The position numbers and the translations under genes are program-made. From NCBI RefSeq assembly GCF_937858865.1, contig NZ_CALLYO010000233.1:1-9326 (forward strand): a stretch of 9,326 nucleotides of DNA. Reading direction: 5' to 3'. The stretch's first letter is position 1; every line of letters starts with the position of its first letter. Shown piece after piece: positions 1-8,243 of this stretch. The notes below the pieces were generated by a model. That model saw nothing but the letters and a program-made list of their open reading frames with translations. It had not been told where the DNA came from and did not search any database. The DNA is from an uncultured Amaricoccus sp. (GTDB lineage: Bacteria; Pseudomonadota; Alphaproteobacteria; Rhodobacterales; Rhodobacteraceae).

Positions 1-506
1 GCCCGCCGGCTCCAGCCCTGCACGTCGAAGCCGAGCCCGGCCAGCGTCCCCGCCACCGCCCGCCCGAGCTCGCCGAGCCCGAGCACCGTCACCGTCCGCT
101 CCGGCGCCAGCGGCGGCACCACCCCGTGCCGCCAGACCCCGTCCTGCCCGAGGATGTGCGCGTCGATCCCGAGGTGATAGCGCAGCACGTGCGCCGTCAC
201 CCATTCGACCATCCCCCGCGTCAGCCCCGGGTCGACCATGCGGCAGAGCGGCACCGCCAGCGTCGCGTCGCCCACGATCCGCTCCACCCCGGCCCAGAGG
301 CTCAGCACCGCCTTCAGCCGGGTGAAGGGCGTGAAGTCCCGCACCGGCCCGCCCGGCTGGTAGACGAGATAGTCGAAGGTCCAGGGCCCGGCCGGATCGT
401 CGGTCAGCGCCGCGTCGATCCCCGCCTCCGCGAAGGCGGCGAGCAGATGCGGGCGCCAGAGCGGCCATTGCTCCTCCGGCGCCGAGAAGAGGATGCGCGG
501 ACCCAT
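1..506 (-). CDS. ghrA: GhrA-like glyoxylate/hydroxypyruvate reductase, 5' part only (C-terminus outside window)
   Basis: Reading leftward from the ATG at 506-504 gives about 168 residues before the window edge, starting MGPRILFSAPEEQW. The layout fits D-isomer-specific 2-hydroxyacid dehydrogenases of the GhrA type: an N-terminal half-domain, a segment LKAVLSLWAGVERI (residues 64-77) matching the GhrA 'LKAVFALGAGVD' region, and a Rossmann phosphate loop GLGELG at 143-148. WSRR follows at about 165-168, and a Ser-Arg there is typical of NADPH-using members. Such enzymes reduce glyoxylate to glycolate and hydroxypyruvate to glycerate in the cytoplasm. The catalytic Arg/Glu/His residues lie in the missing part and cannot be checked. 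The start is 5 nt after the rodA stop, with GAGG in the end of rodA as a ribosome site, so it is probably cotranscribed with the elongation genes. A direct link to cell shape is not evident. The family is fairly certain; the exact substrate is not. Confidence 0.85.
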   Translation of the reverse strand, partial: MGPRILFSAPEEQWPLWRPHLLAAFAEAGIDAALTDDPAGPWTFDYLVYQPGGPVRDFTPFTRLKAVLSLWAGVERIVGDATLAVPLCRMVDPGLTRGMVEWVTAHVLRYHLGIDAHILGQDGVWRHGVVPPLAPERTVTVLGLGELGRAVAGTLAGLGFDVQGWSRR

Positions 507-511
507 CAGCC

Positions 512-1663
512 TCAATCCCGGTTGCGCGGCCGGTGCACGTGCGCGCTCTGCACCAGCCCGAAGGCGGCGAGCAGCACGATCATCGCCGACCCGCCGTAGG
601 AGACGAGCGGCAAGGGCACGCCCACGACCGGCATGAGGCCCATGACCATGCCCATGTTGATCGCGAAGGCAAGCAGGAAGGTCGAGGCGACACCGCCGGT
701 CAGCAGCGCCCCGAAGCGGTCCCGGTTCGAGATCGCCGAGGCGACGCAGAAGACGACGATCAGGCAGTAGAGCGCCAGCAGCGACGCCGTGCCGACGAAG
801 CCGAACTCCTCGGCGAGCGTCGTCAGGATGAAGTCGGTGTGCTTCTCGGGCAGGAAGTTGAGCCGGCTCTGCGTGCCCTGCATGTAGCCCCGCCCGGCGA
901 GCCCGCCCGAGCCCATGGCGATCTTCGCCTGGGTGATGTGATAGCCGGCGCCGAGCGGATCGGCCGAGGGGTCGAGGAAGGTGAAGATGCGGCGGAACTG
1001 GTACTCGTGGATCAGCTGCCAGTCGGTGCCGTGGCTCTTCAGCACCAGCGTCACCGCCCCGGCCCCGGCGGCGATGGCGGCGGCGAAGTACCAGAGGCTG
1101 ACCCCGGCGAGGAACATCACCGCCCCGCCGCCGGCCAGCAGCAGGATGGCGGTGCCGAGGTCGGGCTGCTCGAGCACCAGCCCGACCGGCATCAGGACGA
1201 GCAGGAGCGGCAGGATCACCCACAAGGGGCGGGAGACCTTCGCGACCGGCAGCCGGTGGTAGTAGGCGGCCAGCACCATGACGAGCGCGATCTTCATCAT
1301 CTCGGACGGCTGGATCTGGATCGGCCCGAGCTGGATCCAGCGCTGCGCCCCCATGCCGACGAAGCCCATCACGTCGACCGCGACGAGCAGCAGCAGCGAG
1401 ACGACATAGGCGACCGGCGCCATCAGCCGCCAGAAGCGGATGTCGACCATCGCGATCGCCACCATGCCGACGAGGCCGACGCCGAAGCGGATCATCTGCG
1501 GCTCGGCCCAGGGGTGGAGCGAGCCGCCCGCCACCGAGAAGAGCATGAGGAAGCCGGCGCAGCCGACCGCCGTCAGCAGCAGGAGCAGCGGCCAGTTGAG
1601 CGCGAGCAGCTTGCCGAAGCCGCGCGGGGCGCCGACGCCGTGCCCCGCGTCGAGGAGGCTCAT
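512..1663 (-). CDS. rodA: RodA, SEDS-family peptidoglycan glycosyltransferase of the elongasome
   Basis: A 383-residue polytopic membrane protein of the FtsW/RodA/SpoVE (SEDS) family, which polymerises lipid II into glycan strands in partnership with PBP2. The length is close to the usual 370-380 residues. Family landmarks are present: GAQRWIQLG followed by IQPSEMMKIAL in the first half, EQPDLGTA in the middle, NFLPEKHTDF carrying the conserved catalytic-loop Asp, TLAEEFGF, and SYGGSAM near the C-terminus, with about ten hydrophobic segments. The start at 1663 (MSLLDAG) overlaps the PBP2 stop by the tetranucleotide ATGA, and GGGGAG lies about 11 nt upstream. The reading frame stays open far upstream inside the PBP2 gene, but that extension is arginine-rich shadow sequence. 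RodA and PBP2 being adjacent matches their known function as one complex. Confidence 0.96.
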   Translation of the reverse strand: MSLLDAGHGVGAPRGFGKLLALNWPLLLLLTAVGCAGFLMLFSVAGGSLHPWAEPQMIRFGVGLVGMVAIAMVDIRFWRLMAPVAYVVSLLLLVAVDVMGFVGMGAQRWIQLGPIQIQPSEMMKIALVMVLAAYYHRLPVAKVSRPLWVILPLLLVLMPVGLVLEQPDLGTAILLLAGGGAVMFLAGVSLWYFAAAIAAGAGAVTLVLKSHGTDWQLIHEYQFRRIFTFLDPSADPLGAGYHITQAKIAMGSGGLAGRGYMQGTQSRLNFLPEKHTDFILTTLAEEFGFVGTASLLALYCLIVVFCVASAISNRDRFGALLTGGVASTFLLAFAINMGMVMGLMPVVGVPLPLVSYGGSAMIVLLAAFGLVQSAHVHRPRNRD

Positions 1664-3588
1664 GCCCGGTCGCTCCCCGCCGGCGCGGTGCCGGCGAGGC
1701 CCATCGCCGCGCGCTGCTCCTCGATCGCCTTGCGCTGCTCGGGCGGATAGGCCTCGAGCGGCGGCAGCCCGCCGCAGAGCGCGAAGAGCAGGATGTCGCG
1801 CGCGATCGGCGCCGCCACCGCCGAGCCGCCCCCGCCGTGCTCGACGATCTGCGCCACGGCATACTTCGGGTTGTCGTAGGGCGCGTAGCAGACGAAGAGC
1901 GCATGGTCGCGCCGGTTCCACGGCAGCTGCTCGTTCGCCGTCACGCCGGCCGCGCGCTCGGCGGCGGTGATGATGCGGACCTGGCTGGTGCCGGTCTTGC
2001 CCGCCATGGTCATCGCCGGATCGACGATGCGCGAACGCGCCGCCGTCCCGCCCTGGGAGACCGCGTACATGCCGTCGCGCACCGCCTTGAGGCTGCGCTC
2101 GGAGACCGGCAGCGGCTCGGCCGGCTCGACCGGCACCTCGACCCCGTCGATCCGGCGGACGAGGCGCGGCTTGATCGCCCTGCCGCTCGCCACCCGCGCC
2201 GTCATCACCGCGAGCTGCAGGGGCGAGGCGAGGGTGAAGCCCTGACCGATGCCGTAGTTGAAGCTGTCGCCGGTCGTCCAGGGTTCCTTGCGCTTCTCCT
2301 TCTTCCAGGCCGCATCGGGCATGTTGCCGGTTGCGACCGCCGGGATCGGCAGCTCGTGCGCGTAGCCGAGGCCGAGCACGTGCGCCATGGCGCTGATCCG
2401 GTCCGGCCCAAGCCGGCGGCCCATCTCGTAGTAGTAGCAGTCGCAGGACTGGGAGAGGCTCCGCCTGAGATCGACCCGCCCGTGCCCGCCACGCTTCCAG
2501 CAGTGGAAGCGCCGGTTGCCGAGCGCGGTCGAGCCGCCGCAGAAGACCCCGTCGCCGGGGCTCACCACGCCCGCCTCCAGCGCGGCGAGCGCCATGCAGA
2601 TCTTGAAGGTCGAGCCGGGCGGATAGGTGCCGGTGATGGTCTTGTTGTTGAGCGGGTGGTGGTCGTCGTTGAGCAGCGCGTTCCACTCGCCGGTGCGGAT
2701 GCCGAAGACGAAGCTGTTGGCGTCGAACCCCGGCGCCGAGGCGAGCGCCAGGATGTCGCCGTTCGTCACGTCCATGACCGCGGCCGCGGCGCTCTCGCCG
2801 GCCATGCGGCGCATGGCGTAGTTCTGCAGCTCGAGGTCGATCGTCAGCTCGAGGTCCTTGCCGGGCGTCCCCTCCACCCGGCCGAGCTCGCGCATCACCC
2901 GGCCGGCCGCGCTCACCTCGATCCGCTGGTTGCCGGCCTCGCCGCGCAGGTCGGCCTCGAGCTTCGCCTCGATGCCGGTCTTGCCGATCTGGAAGCGCGG
3001 GATCTGCAGCAGCGGATCGGGATCCTCGAGCTTGGCGAGGTCGCTCTCGCTGACCGGCCCGACGTAGCCGACGACGTGACTGGTGCTCGGCCCGTCGGGA
3101 TAGAAGCGGCTGAGCCCGACCTCCGGCACGACGCCGGGCAGGACCGGCGCGTTGGCCGAGACGCGGACCACGTCCTCCCAGCTCAGATGCTCGGCCACCG
3201 CCACCGGCACGAAGGCGGGGCGCCCGGCCATCTCCTTCAGCACCCGCTCCTGCACCTCGGGGGGCAGCGCGATGATCGTCGCGAGCCGCGCCAGCACCGC
3301 CTCGGGGTCGCGCGCCTGCTCGCGCACCATCGAGATGCGATAGTTCTGCCGGTTCCCCGCCATCAGCCGCCCGGCGCGGTCGAGGATGAGGCCGCGCGCC
3401 GGCGGGATCAGCCGGATGTTCACCCGGTTTTCCTCGGCGAGCAGCGCGAAATGCTCGTTCTGCACGATCTGCAGGTCGCGCATCCGCCAGCCGAGCGCGC
3501 CGACCACCCCGGCCTGGAGGGTGAGCAGCATCATGCCGCGGCGGGTGATCCGTGGCGCCGGCTCGTGCGCTCCGCCCCGGCCGTTCAT
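1660..3588 (-). CDS. mrdA: Penicillin-binding protein 2 (class B PBP, elongation-specific transpeptidase)
   Basis: A 642-residue protein, close to E. coli PBP2 (633). It crosslinks peptidoglycan in the periplasm as the partner of RodA. A short basic cytoplasmic N-terminus (ITRRG) leads into one membrane anchor at about 18-35. The pedestal/dimerisation domain begins with ENRVNIRLIPPARGLILDR, typical of PBP2. The transpeptidase motifs are all visible: STFK with nucleophile Ser326 and Lys329, SCD at 381-383 (the PBP2 form of the SxN motif), and KTGT from Lys531. The start at 3588 (MNGRGGAHEP) overlaps the mreD stop through ATGA and has GAGGG 7 nt upstream. The frame continues upstream without a stop, but that extension is low-complexity Arg-rich sequence opposite mreD, so it is rejected. 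The stop overlaps the rodA start in the same way. It would be a target of amdinocillin-like beta-lactams. Confidence 0.96.
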   Translation of the reverse strand: MNGRGGAHEPAPRITRRGMMLLTLQAGVVGALGWRMRDLQIVQNEHFALLAEENRVNIRLIPPARGLILDRAGRLMAGNRQNYRISMVREQARDPEAVLARLATIIALPPEVQERVLKEMAGRPAFVPVAVAEHLSWEDVVRVSANAPVLPGVVPEVGLSRFYPDGPSTSHVVGYVGPVSESDLAKLEDPDPLLQIPRFQIGKTGIEAKLEADLRGEAGNQRIEVSAAGRVMRELGRVEGTPGKDLELTIDLELQNYAMRRMAGESAAAAVMDVTNGDILALASAPGFDANSFVFGIRTGEWNALLNDDHHPLNNKTITGTYPPGSTFKICMALAALEAGVVSPGDGVFCGGSTALGNRRFHCWKRGGHGRVDLRRSLSQSCDCYYYEMGRRLGPDRISAMAHVLGLGYAHELPIPAVATGNMPDAAWKKEKRKEPWTTGDSFNYGIGQGFTLASPLQLAVMTARVASGRAIKPRLVRRIDGVEVPVEPAEPLPVSERSLKAVRDGMYAVSQGGTAARSRIVDPAMTMAGKTGTSQVRIITAAERAAGVTANEQLPWNRRDHALFVCYAPYDNPKYAVAQIVEHGGGGSAVAAPIARDILLFALCGGLPPLEAYPPEQRKAIEEQRAAMGLAGTAPAGSDRA

Positions 3589-4106
3589 CGCGCGACCCTC
3601 GCGGCGTCGCCGGCGCGCAGCTTGAGGCACCAGGCGAGGCCGAGGACGACCAGCGGATAGGCGAGGGCGGTCGTGACCGCGTAGCGCACCAGCATGGAAA
3701 GGCCCGGCGCCTCGGCGAAGACGAGCGCGAGGGCGAGGCGCATGGCGGCGAGGACGGCTGCGAAGGCGAGCGCCATCGCCAGCCATTCGAGGAGGAAGGG
3801 GCCGGACTGGAAGCGCGCCGCCCGCCGGCGGAACCATTCCGAGGCGAGCAGGAGCCCGAGCGCCCCGAGGCCGAGCGGGCGCGACATCATCAGGTCGGCG
3901 AAGATCCCGAGGCCGAGCACCGCCCAGAGCGGCGTCGTCGCCGGCCGGCGGACGATCCAGGCGACGACGAGGCAGAAGAGGAGATCCGGCGCCGCGAGCT
4001 CGCCGCCCGGGCCGAGCGGGATGAGCGCCGCGGCGACGGCGACGATGCCGAGGCCGACGAGGAGCCCCGTCTCGAGGAAGGCGGGCAGGGGGCGCGCGCC
4101 GCTCAT
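3585..4106 (-). CDS. mreD: MreD, rod shape-determining membrane protein
   Basis: A 173-residue, very hydrophobic protein with about five predicted membrane segments, in the usual MreD size range (about 160-180). Recognisable stretches are PDLLFCLVVAWIVRRP (residues about 40-55) and GIFADLMMSRPLGLGAL (about 67-83), both as I recall them from Rhodobacterales MreD. MreD binds MreC in the inner membrane and helps couple cytoplasmic MreB to the PBP2/RodA synthase. Sequence conservation in this family is low, so position between mreC and mrdA is an important part of the call. The ATG at 4106 lies in an ATGA overlap with the mreC stop and has GGAG about 8 nt upstream. The stop codon overlaps the PBP2 start in the same manner. 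Confidence 0.93.
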   Translation of the reverse strand: MSGARPLPAFLETGLLVGLGIVAVAAALIPLGPGGELAAPDLLFCLVVAWIVRRPATTPLWAVLGLGIFADLMMSRPLGLGALGLLLASEWFRRRAARFQSGPFLLEWLAMALAFAAVLAAMRLALALVFAEAPGLSMLVRYAVTTALAYPLVVLGLAWCLKLRAGDAARVAR

Positions 4107-5002
4107 TCGCCGGGCTCCGCCCGGGCGACGGCGTCGGCCGGCAGGCTCGGCCCGATCAACTCCACCGGCCCGTCGATCGCAGAGAGCGAGGTGGCGCGCA
4201 CCACCCGCACGAAGTCGAGCCGCCGGTAGTCCGCCGCGAGCAGCACGCGCCGCCGCCCGTCGGCGCCGATCGCCACCCGCCCGATCAGGATGTCGGGCGG
4301 ATAGAGCCCGCCGTCGCCCGAGCTTACCACCCGGTCGCCGGGATTGAGCTCGTCGGCCTGGTCGAGGAACTCGAGCGCCGGGGCCGAGGTATTGTCGCCG
4401 GTCACGATGGCCCGCTGTCCGGAGGGCCGCACCACCGCCGGGACCCGGCTCGAGGCGTCGGTGAGCAGGATGATGCGCGAGGACTGCGCGCCGACCCCGG
4501 CGATCCGCCCCACCAGCCCCGACCCGTCGAGCGCCGCCGACCCGTCGGTCACCCCGTCGATCCGCCCGACGTTGACGGTCGCCGAGCGGCGGAAGGGGCT
4601 GCCGGAGTCGGCCATCACCTCGCCGGTCACGAAGGTCAGCCGCGGGTTCAGCCGCACGTTGTTGAGCGCGAGCAGGCGGGCGTTCTTCTGCTCGAGCTGC
4701 AGCGCCGCCTCGCGCCAGCCCTGCATCCGCTGCAGCTCGCGGCGGAGCTCGGCGTTCTGCTCGTAGACCCGGGAATAGGCGCGCAGGTCGGCCAGCATCC
4801 GCGCCGTCTCGGCCACCGGCTTCAGCGTCCAGGAGAAGCTCGGCACGAAGCGGTCGACGAGACTCACCCGGAGTTGCTCCACCCGCGCGTTGTCGATGCG
4901 CCAGACGAGGAAGAGCACGACGAGAACGAGCGCGATCACGGTGACCAGCACCCGGCGGACGCCGCGGAGGTAGTCTGGGGGTGAGTCGCTGCGGGTCGCC
5001 AC
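4103..5002 (-). CDS. mreC: MreC, bitopic cell-shape scaffold protein
   Basis: A 299-residue protein with one N-terminal membrane segment (about 17-34, VLVTVIALVLVVLFLVW). A coiled-coil stretch of about 55-110 follows, rich in Glu/Arg/Leu (YEQNAELRRELQRM, LQLEQKNARLLALNN). The periplasmic beta-barrel MreC domain follows, with DSGSPFRRSATVNVG and GLVGRIAGVG, then VVSSGDGGLYPPDILIGRV. MreC forms periplasmic filaments that activate PBP2/RodA. The start chosen is a GTG at 5002-5000, because it gives a normal short cytoplasmic tail and no ATG lies in frame nearby. Its best Shine-Dalgarno candidate (AGAGG) is 12 nt away, which is long, so the exact start is less sure than the gene. It is separated from mreB by 67 nt and joined to mreD by an ATGA overlap. 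Confidence 0.94.
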   Translation of the reverse strand: MATRSDSPPDYLRGVRRVLVTVIALVLVVLFLVWRIDNARVEQLRVSLVDRFVPSFSWTLKPVAETARMLADLRAYSRVYEQNAELRRELQRMQGWREAALQLEQKNARLLALNNVRLNPRLTFVTGEVMADSGSPFRRSATVNVGRIDGVTDGSAALDGSGLVGRIAGVGAQSSRIILLTDASSRVPAVVRPSGQRAIVTGDNTSAPALEFLDQADELNPGDRVVSSGDGGLYPPDILIGRVAIGADGRRRVLLAADYRRLDFVRVVRATSLSAIDGPVELIGPSLPADAVARAEPGE

Positions 5003-5023
5003 GCTGATTCGATGCCTCTGGGT

Positions 5024-5048
5024 GGGGCGTGTCGGCGGCCCCCGCCCC
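5024..5048 (-). other. GC-rich hairpin in the 67-bp mreB-mreC gap
   Basis: The arms ggggcg (5024-5029) and cgcccc (5043-5048) are perfect complements around a 13-nt loop. They sit between the mreB stop (5070) and the mreC start (5002). No T-run follows on the minus strand, so it is not a textbook terminator. It might stabilise the mreB message end or partially attenuate transcription into mreC, which would fit a need for more MreB than MreC/D. In DNA this GC-rich a 6-bp repeat could also arise by chance. Confidence 0.3.
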
Positions 5049-5069
5049 GGGACGGATCTGCTGCCCGCC

Positions 5070-6196
<1,127 letters not shown>

Positions 6197-6230
6197 GCCT
6201 CCGCGCCGCGCCCTGCGATAGAGCGAGAAG

Positions 6231-6247
6231 ATAGTTAACACAACTAT
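6231..6247. promoter_or_regulatory. AT-rich 17-bp palindrome, candidate operator
   Basis: The sequence atagttaacacaactat has perfect 6-bp arms (atagtt/aactat) around a 5-bp spacer. It lies in a conspicuously AT-rich island inside GC-rich DNA. It sits about 135 bp upstream of the transporter start codon and about 35 bp beyond the mreB -35 element, in the shared control region of two divergent operons. Size and symmetry suit a dimeric helix-turn-helix repressor such as those governing sugar operons. No regulator gene lies fully in the window, so the protein is unknown. Confidence 0.35.
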
Positions 6248-6301
6248 AAGACGATAACGGCCGGCGCACCGAAGGCCGGTGACGCGCTTTCAATTGTCGG
6301 A

Positions 6302-6340
6302 CGGCCTCCGATGTGCAACTCTCCCCGCAAGCGGAGGCCG
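6302..6340 (+). repeat. 9-bp inverted repeat in the ABC operon leader
   Basis: The arms cggcctccg (6302-6310) and cggaggccg (6332-6340) are perfect complements around a 21-nt loop, ending 41 nt before the GTG start of the ATPase gene. Depending on the transcription start it could be a stem-loop in the 5' leader or a spaced operator. A second, smaller fold lies upstream (caccg 6267-6271 with cggtg 6277-6281). There is no T-tract, so it is not an obvious attenuator. I see no match to a known riboswitch. Confidence 0.35.
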
Positions 6341-6365
6341 GCCACGGCGGGACCAAGCCGCAGAC

Positions 6366-6375
6366 AGGGAGAGGA
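6366..6375 (+). promoter_or_regulatory. Ribosome binding site deciding the GTG start of the ABC ATPase
   Basis: The purine run agggagagga ends 6 nt before GTG at 6382. The alternative ATG at 6313 has no comparable purine run and would yield an N-terminus absent from ABC ATPases. Confidence 0.7.
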
Positions 6376-6381
6376 ACGCGC

Positions 6382-7102
<721 letters not shown>

Positions 7103-7113
<11 letters not shown>

Positions 7114-8197
7114 GGCCACCGCCGACCACGCGCGGATCTCCGACGTCACCGGCATCGCCGAGCGCACCCTCGCCCGCAAGATCCTGGCGAGCCAGCCCTT
7201 CTGGGTGACGGTCGCGCTGCTCGCGCTCTCGGTCGTGGTCGGCCTCTACCAGCCGTCCTTCTTCACCGCGCAGAACGTCGGCAACATCACCCGGAACTTC
7301 GCCCCCTTCGGGATCATGGCGCTCGGGATGACCTGTGTCATCATCACCGGCGGCATCGACCTGTCGGTCGGCTCGATCATGGGGCTCGTTGCCATCGTCG
7401 CCGGTCTCTTCCTGACCTGGCACTATCCCTGGTACGTCGCCTTCGCCATGGGGATGCTCGCCGGCCTCGCCTGCGGGGCGGTCAACGGCTTCTTCGTCGC
7501 CTACGTCGGCATGTCGTCCTTCGTCGTCACGCTCGGCATGATGTCGATCGCCCGTTCGCTCGCCGTCGTCTTCTCCGGCAACCAGATGCTCTACCAGTTC
7601 GGCCCCGACGCCCCGATCGTGAAGGCGATCGGCCAGTGGAAGTTCCCCTCGGGCCATCCCGAAAGCATCTTCCCGCACTGGGTGCCGGCCTTCTCCTCCC
7701 ACTTCTGGGTCATGGTGATCCTCGCGTTCCTCGTGGGTTACGTCTTCAACTTCAAGTCCTGGGGCAAGCATCTCTTCGCGATCGGCGGCAACGAGCAGGC
7801 GGCGCGGATGACCGGCGTCAACGTCGACGCGATCAAGTTCCAGGCCTACGTCTTCTCCGCCTTCTGCGCCTCGGTCGCGGCGCTGCTGATCCTCGGCTAC
7901 GCCGGATCGGCGATCAACGCGCTCGGGCAGACCTACGAGCTCCGCGTCATCGCCGCCACCGTCATCGGCGGCGCCAACCTCATGGGCGGCTCCGGCAGCG
8001 CCTACGGCGCCGTCGTCGGTTCGGCGCTGCTCGAGGTGATCCGCAACGCGCTGCTCATGGCGGGCATCGATTCGAACTGGCAGGGTGCCTTCGTCGGCGC
8101 CTTCATCATTCTCGCGGTCCTGATCGGAATGGAAAGGAGCGGCTTCAGCTTCAAGGAGCTGCTGCGGCACATGTTCCGTTCCGGCAAGGGGCGCTAG
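7103..8197 (+). CDS. CUT2-type sugar ABC transporter permease (RbsC/FrcC family)
   Basis: A 364-residue inner-membrane permease of the BPD_transp_2 / RbsC family, with about eight to ten hydrophobic segments. It is expected to form the homodimeric channel for the binding protein and ATPase beside it. After a 30-residue cytoplasmic N-terminus come the first membrane segment (about 33-48) and the family motif IDLSVGS (85-91). The cytoplasmic coupling loop IGGNEQAARMTGVNV (227-241) follows, then GGANLMGGSGS (289-299). A polar stretch of about 170-195 (QWKFPSGHPESIFPHW) is likely a periplasmic loop somewhat longer than in RbsC. The ATG overlaps the end of the ATPase gene by 11 nt, and GGGAG lies 6 nt upstream, so the two are probably translationally coupled. 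The call to family is firm; the transported sugar cannot be deduced. Confidence 0.93.
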
Positions 8198-8205
8198 AAC
8201 CGCCG

Positions 8206-8218
8206 CGGGCAACGCCCG
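8206..8218 (+). other. Small hairpin between permease and binding-protein genes
   Basis: The arms cgggc (8206-8210) and gcccg (8214-8218) surround a 3-nt loop, just after the permease stop (8197) and ahead of the binding-protein ribosome site. Such intercistronic stems sometimes protect a downstream message, and binding proteins are usually needed in excess over membrane parts. At 5 bp in GC-rich DNA it may be chance. Confidence 0.25.
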
Positions 8219-8230
8219 GGGCATGCAACA

Positions 8231-8239
8231 GGGAGGAAG
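8231..8239 (+). promoter_or_regulatory. Strong ribosome binding site fixing a TTG start
   Basis: The sequence gggaggaag is a near-ideal Shine-Dalgarno element, with GGAGG ending 7 nt before TTG at 8244. It lies downstream of the in-frame ATG at 8223, so that ATG would place the ribosome site inside the gene. The TTG start also produces a cleaner signal peptide beginning MKRLLV. Confidence 0.75.
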
Positions 8240-8243
8240 TGCA

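Noticed and set aside
126..599. A 157-codon plus-strand frame opposite ghrA and the end of rodA
   Set aside because: The opposite strand encodes a recognisable Rossmann-fold reductase, and this frame's product is Pro/Arg/His-rich without a motif.
1837..3660. A 607-codon open frame on the plus strand opposite PBP2
   Set aside because: Its translation is Arg/His/Asp/Ala-rich and repetitive, as expected from the antisense of a high-GC gene. It has no motif or ribosome site and lies wholly opposite a well-supported gene.
3589..3837. An upstream extension of the PBP2 frame by 83 codons
   Set aside because: The added part is Arg/Pro-rich, lies inside mreD and precedes a normal start with a ribosome site and an ATGA overlap.
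6235..6250. TTAACA and TATAAG as promoter elements for the transporter operon
   Set aside because: They are too close to each other to act as -35 and -10, and neither has a partner at 16-18 nt. They also lie within or against the palindrome.
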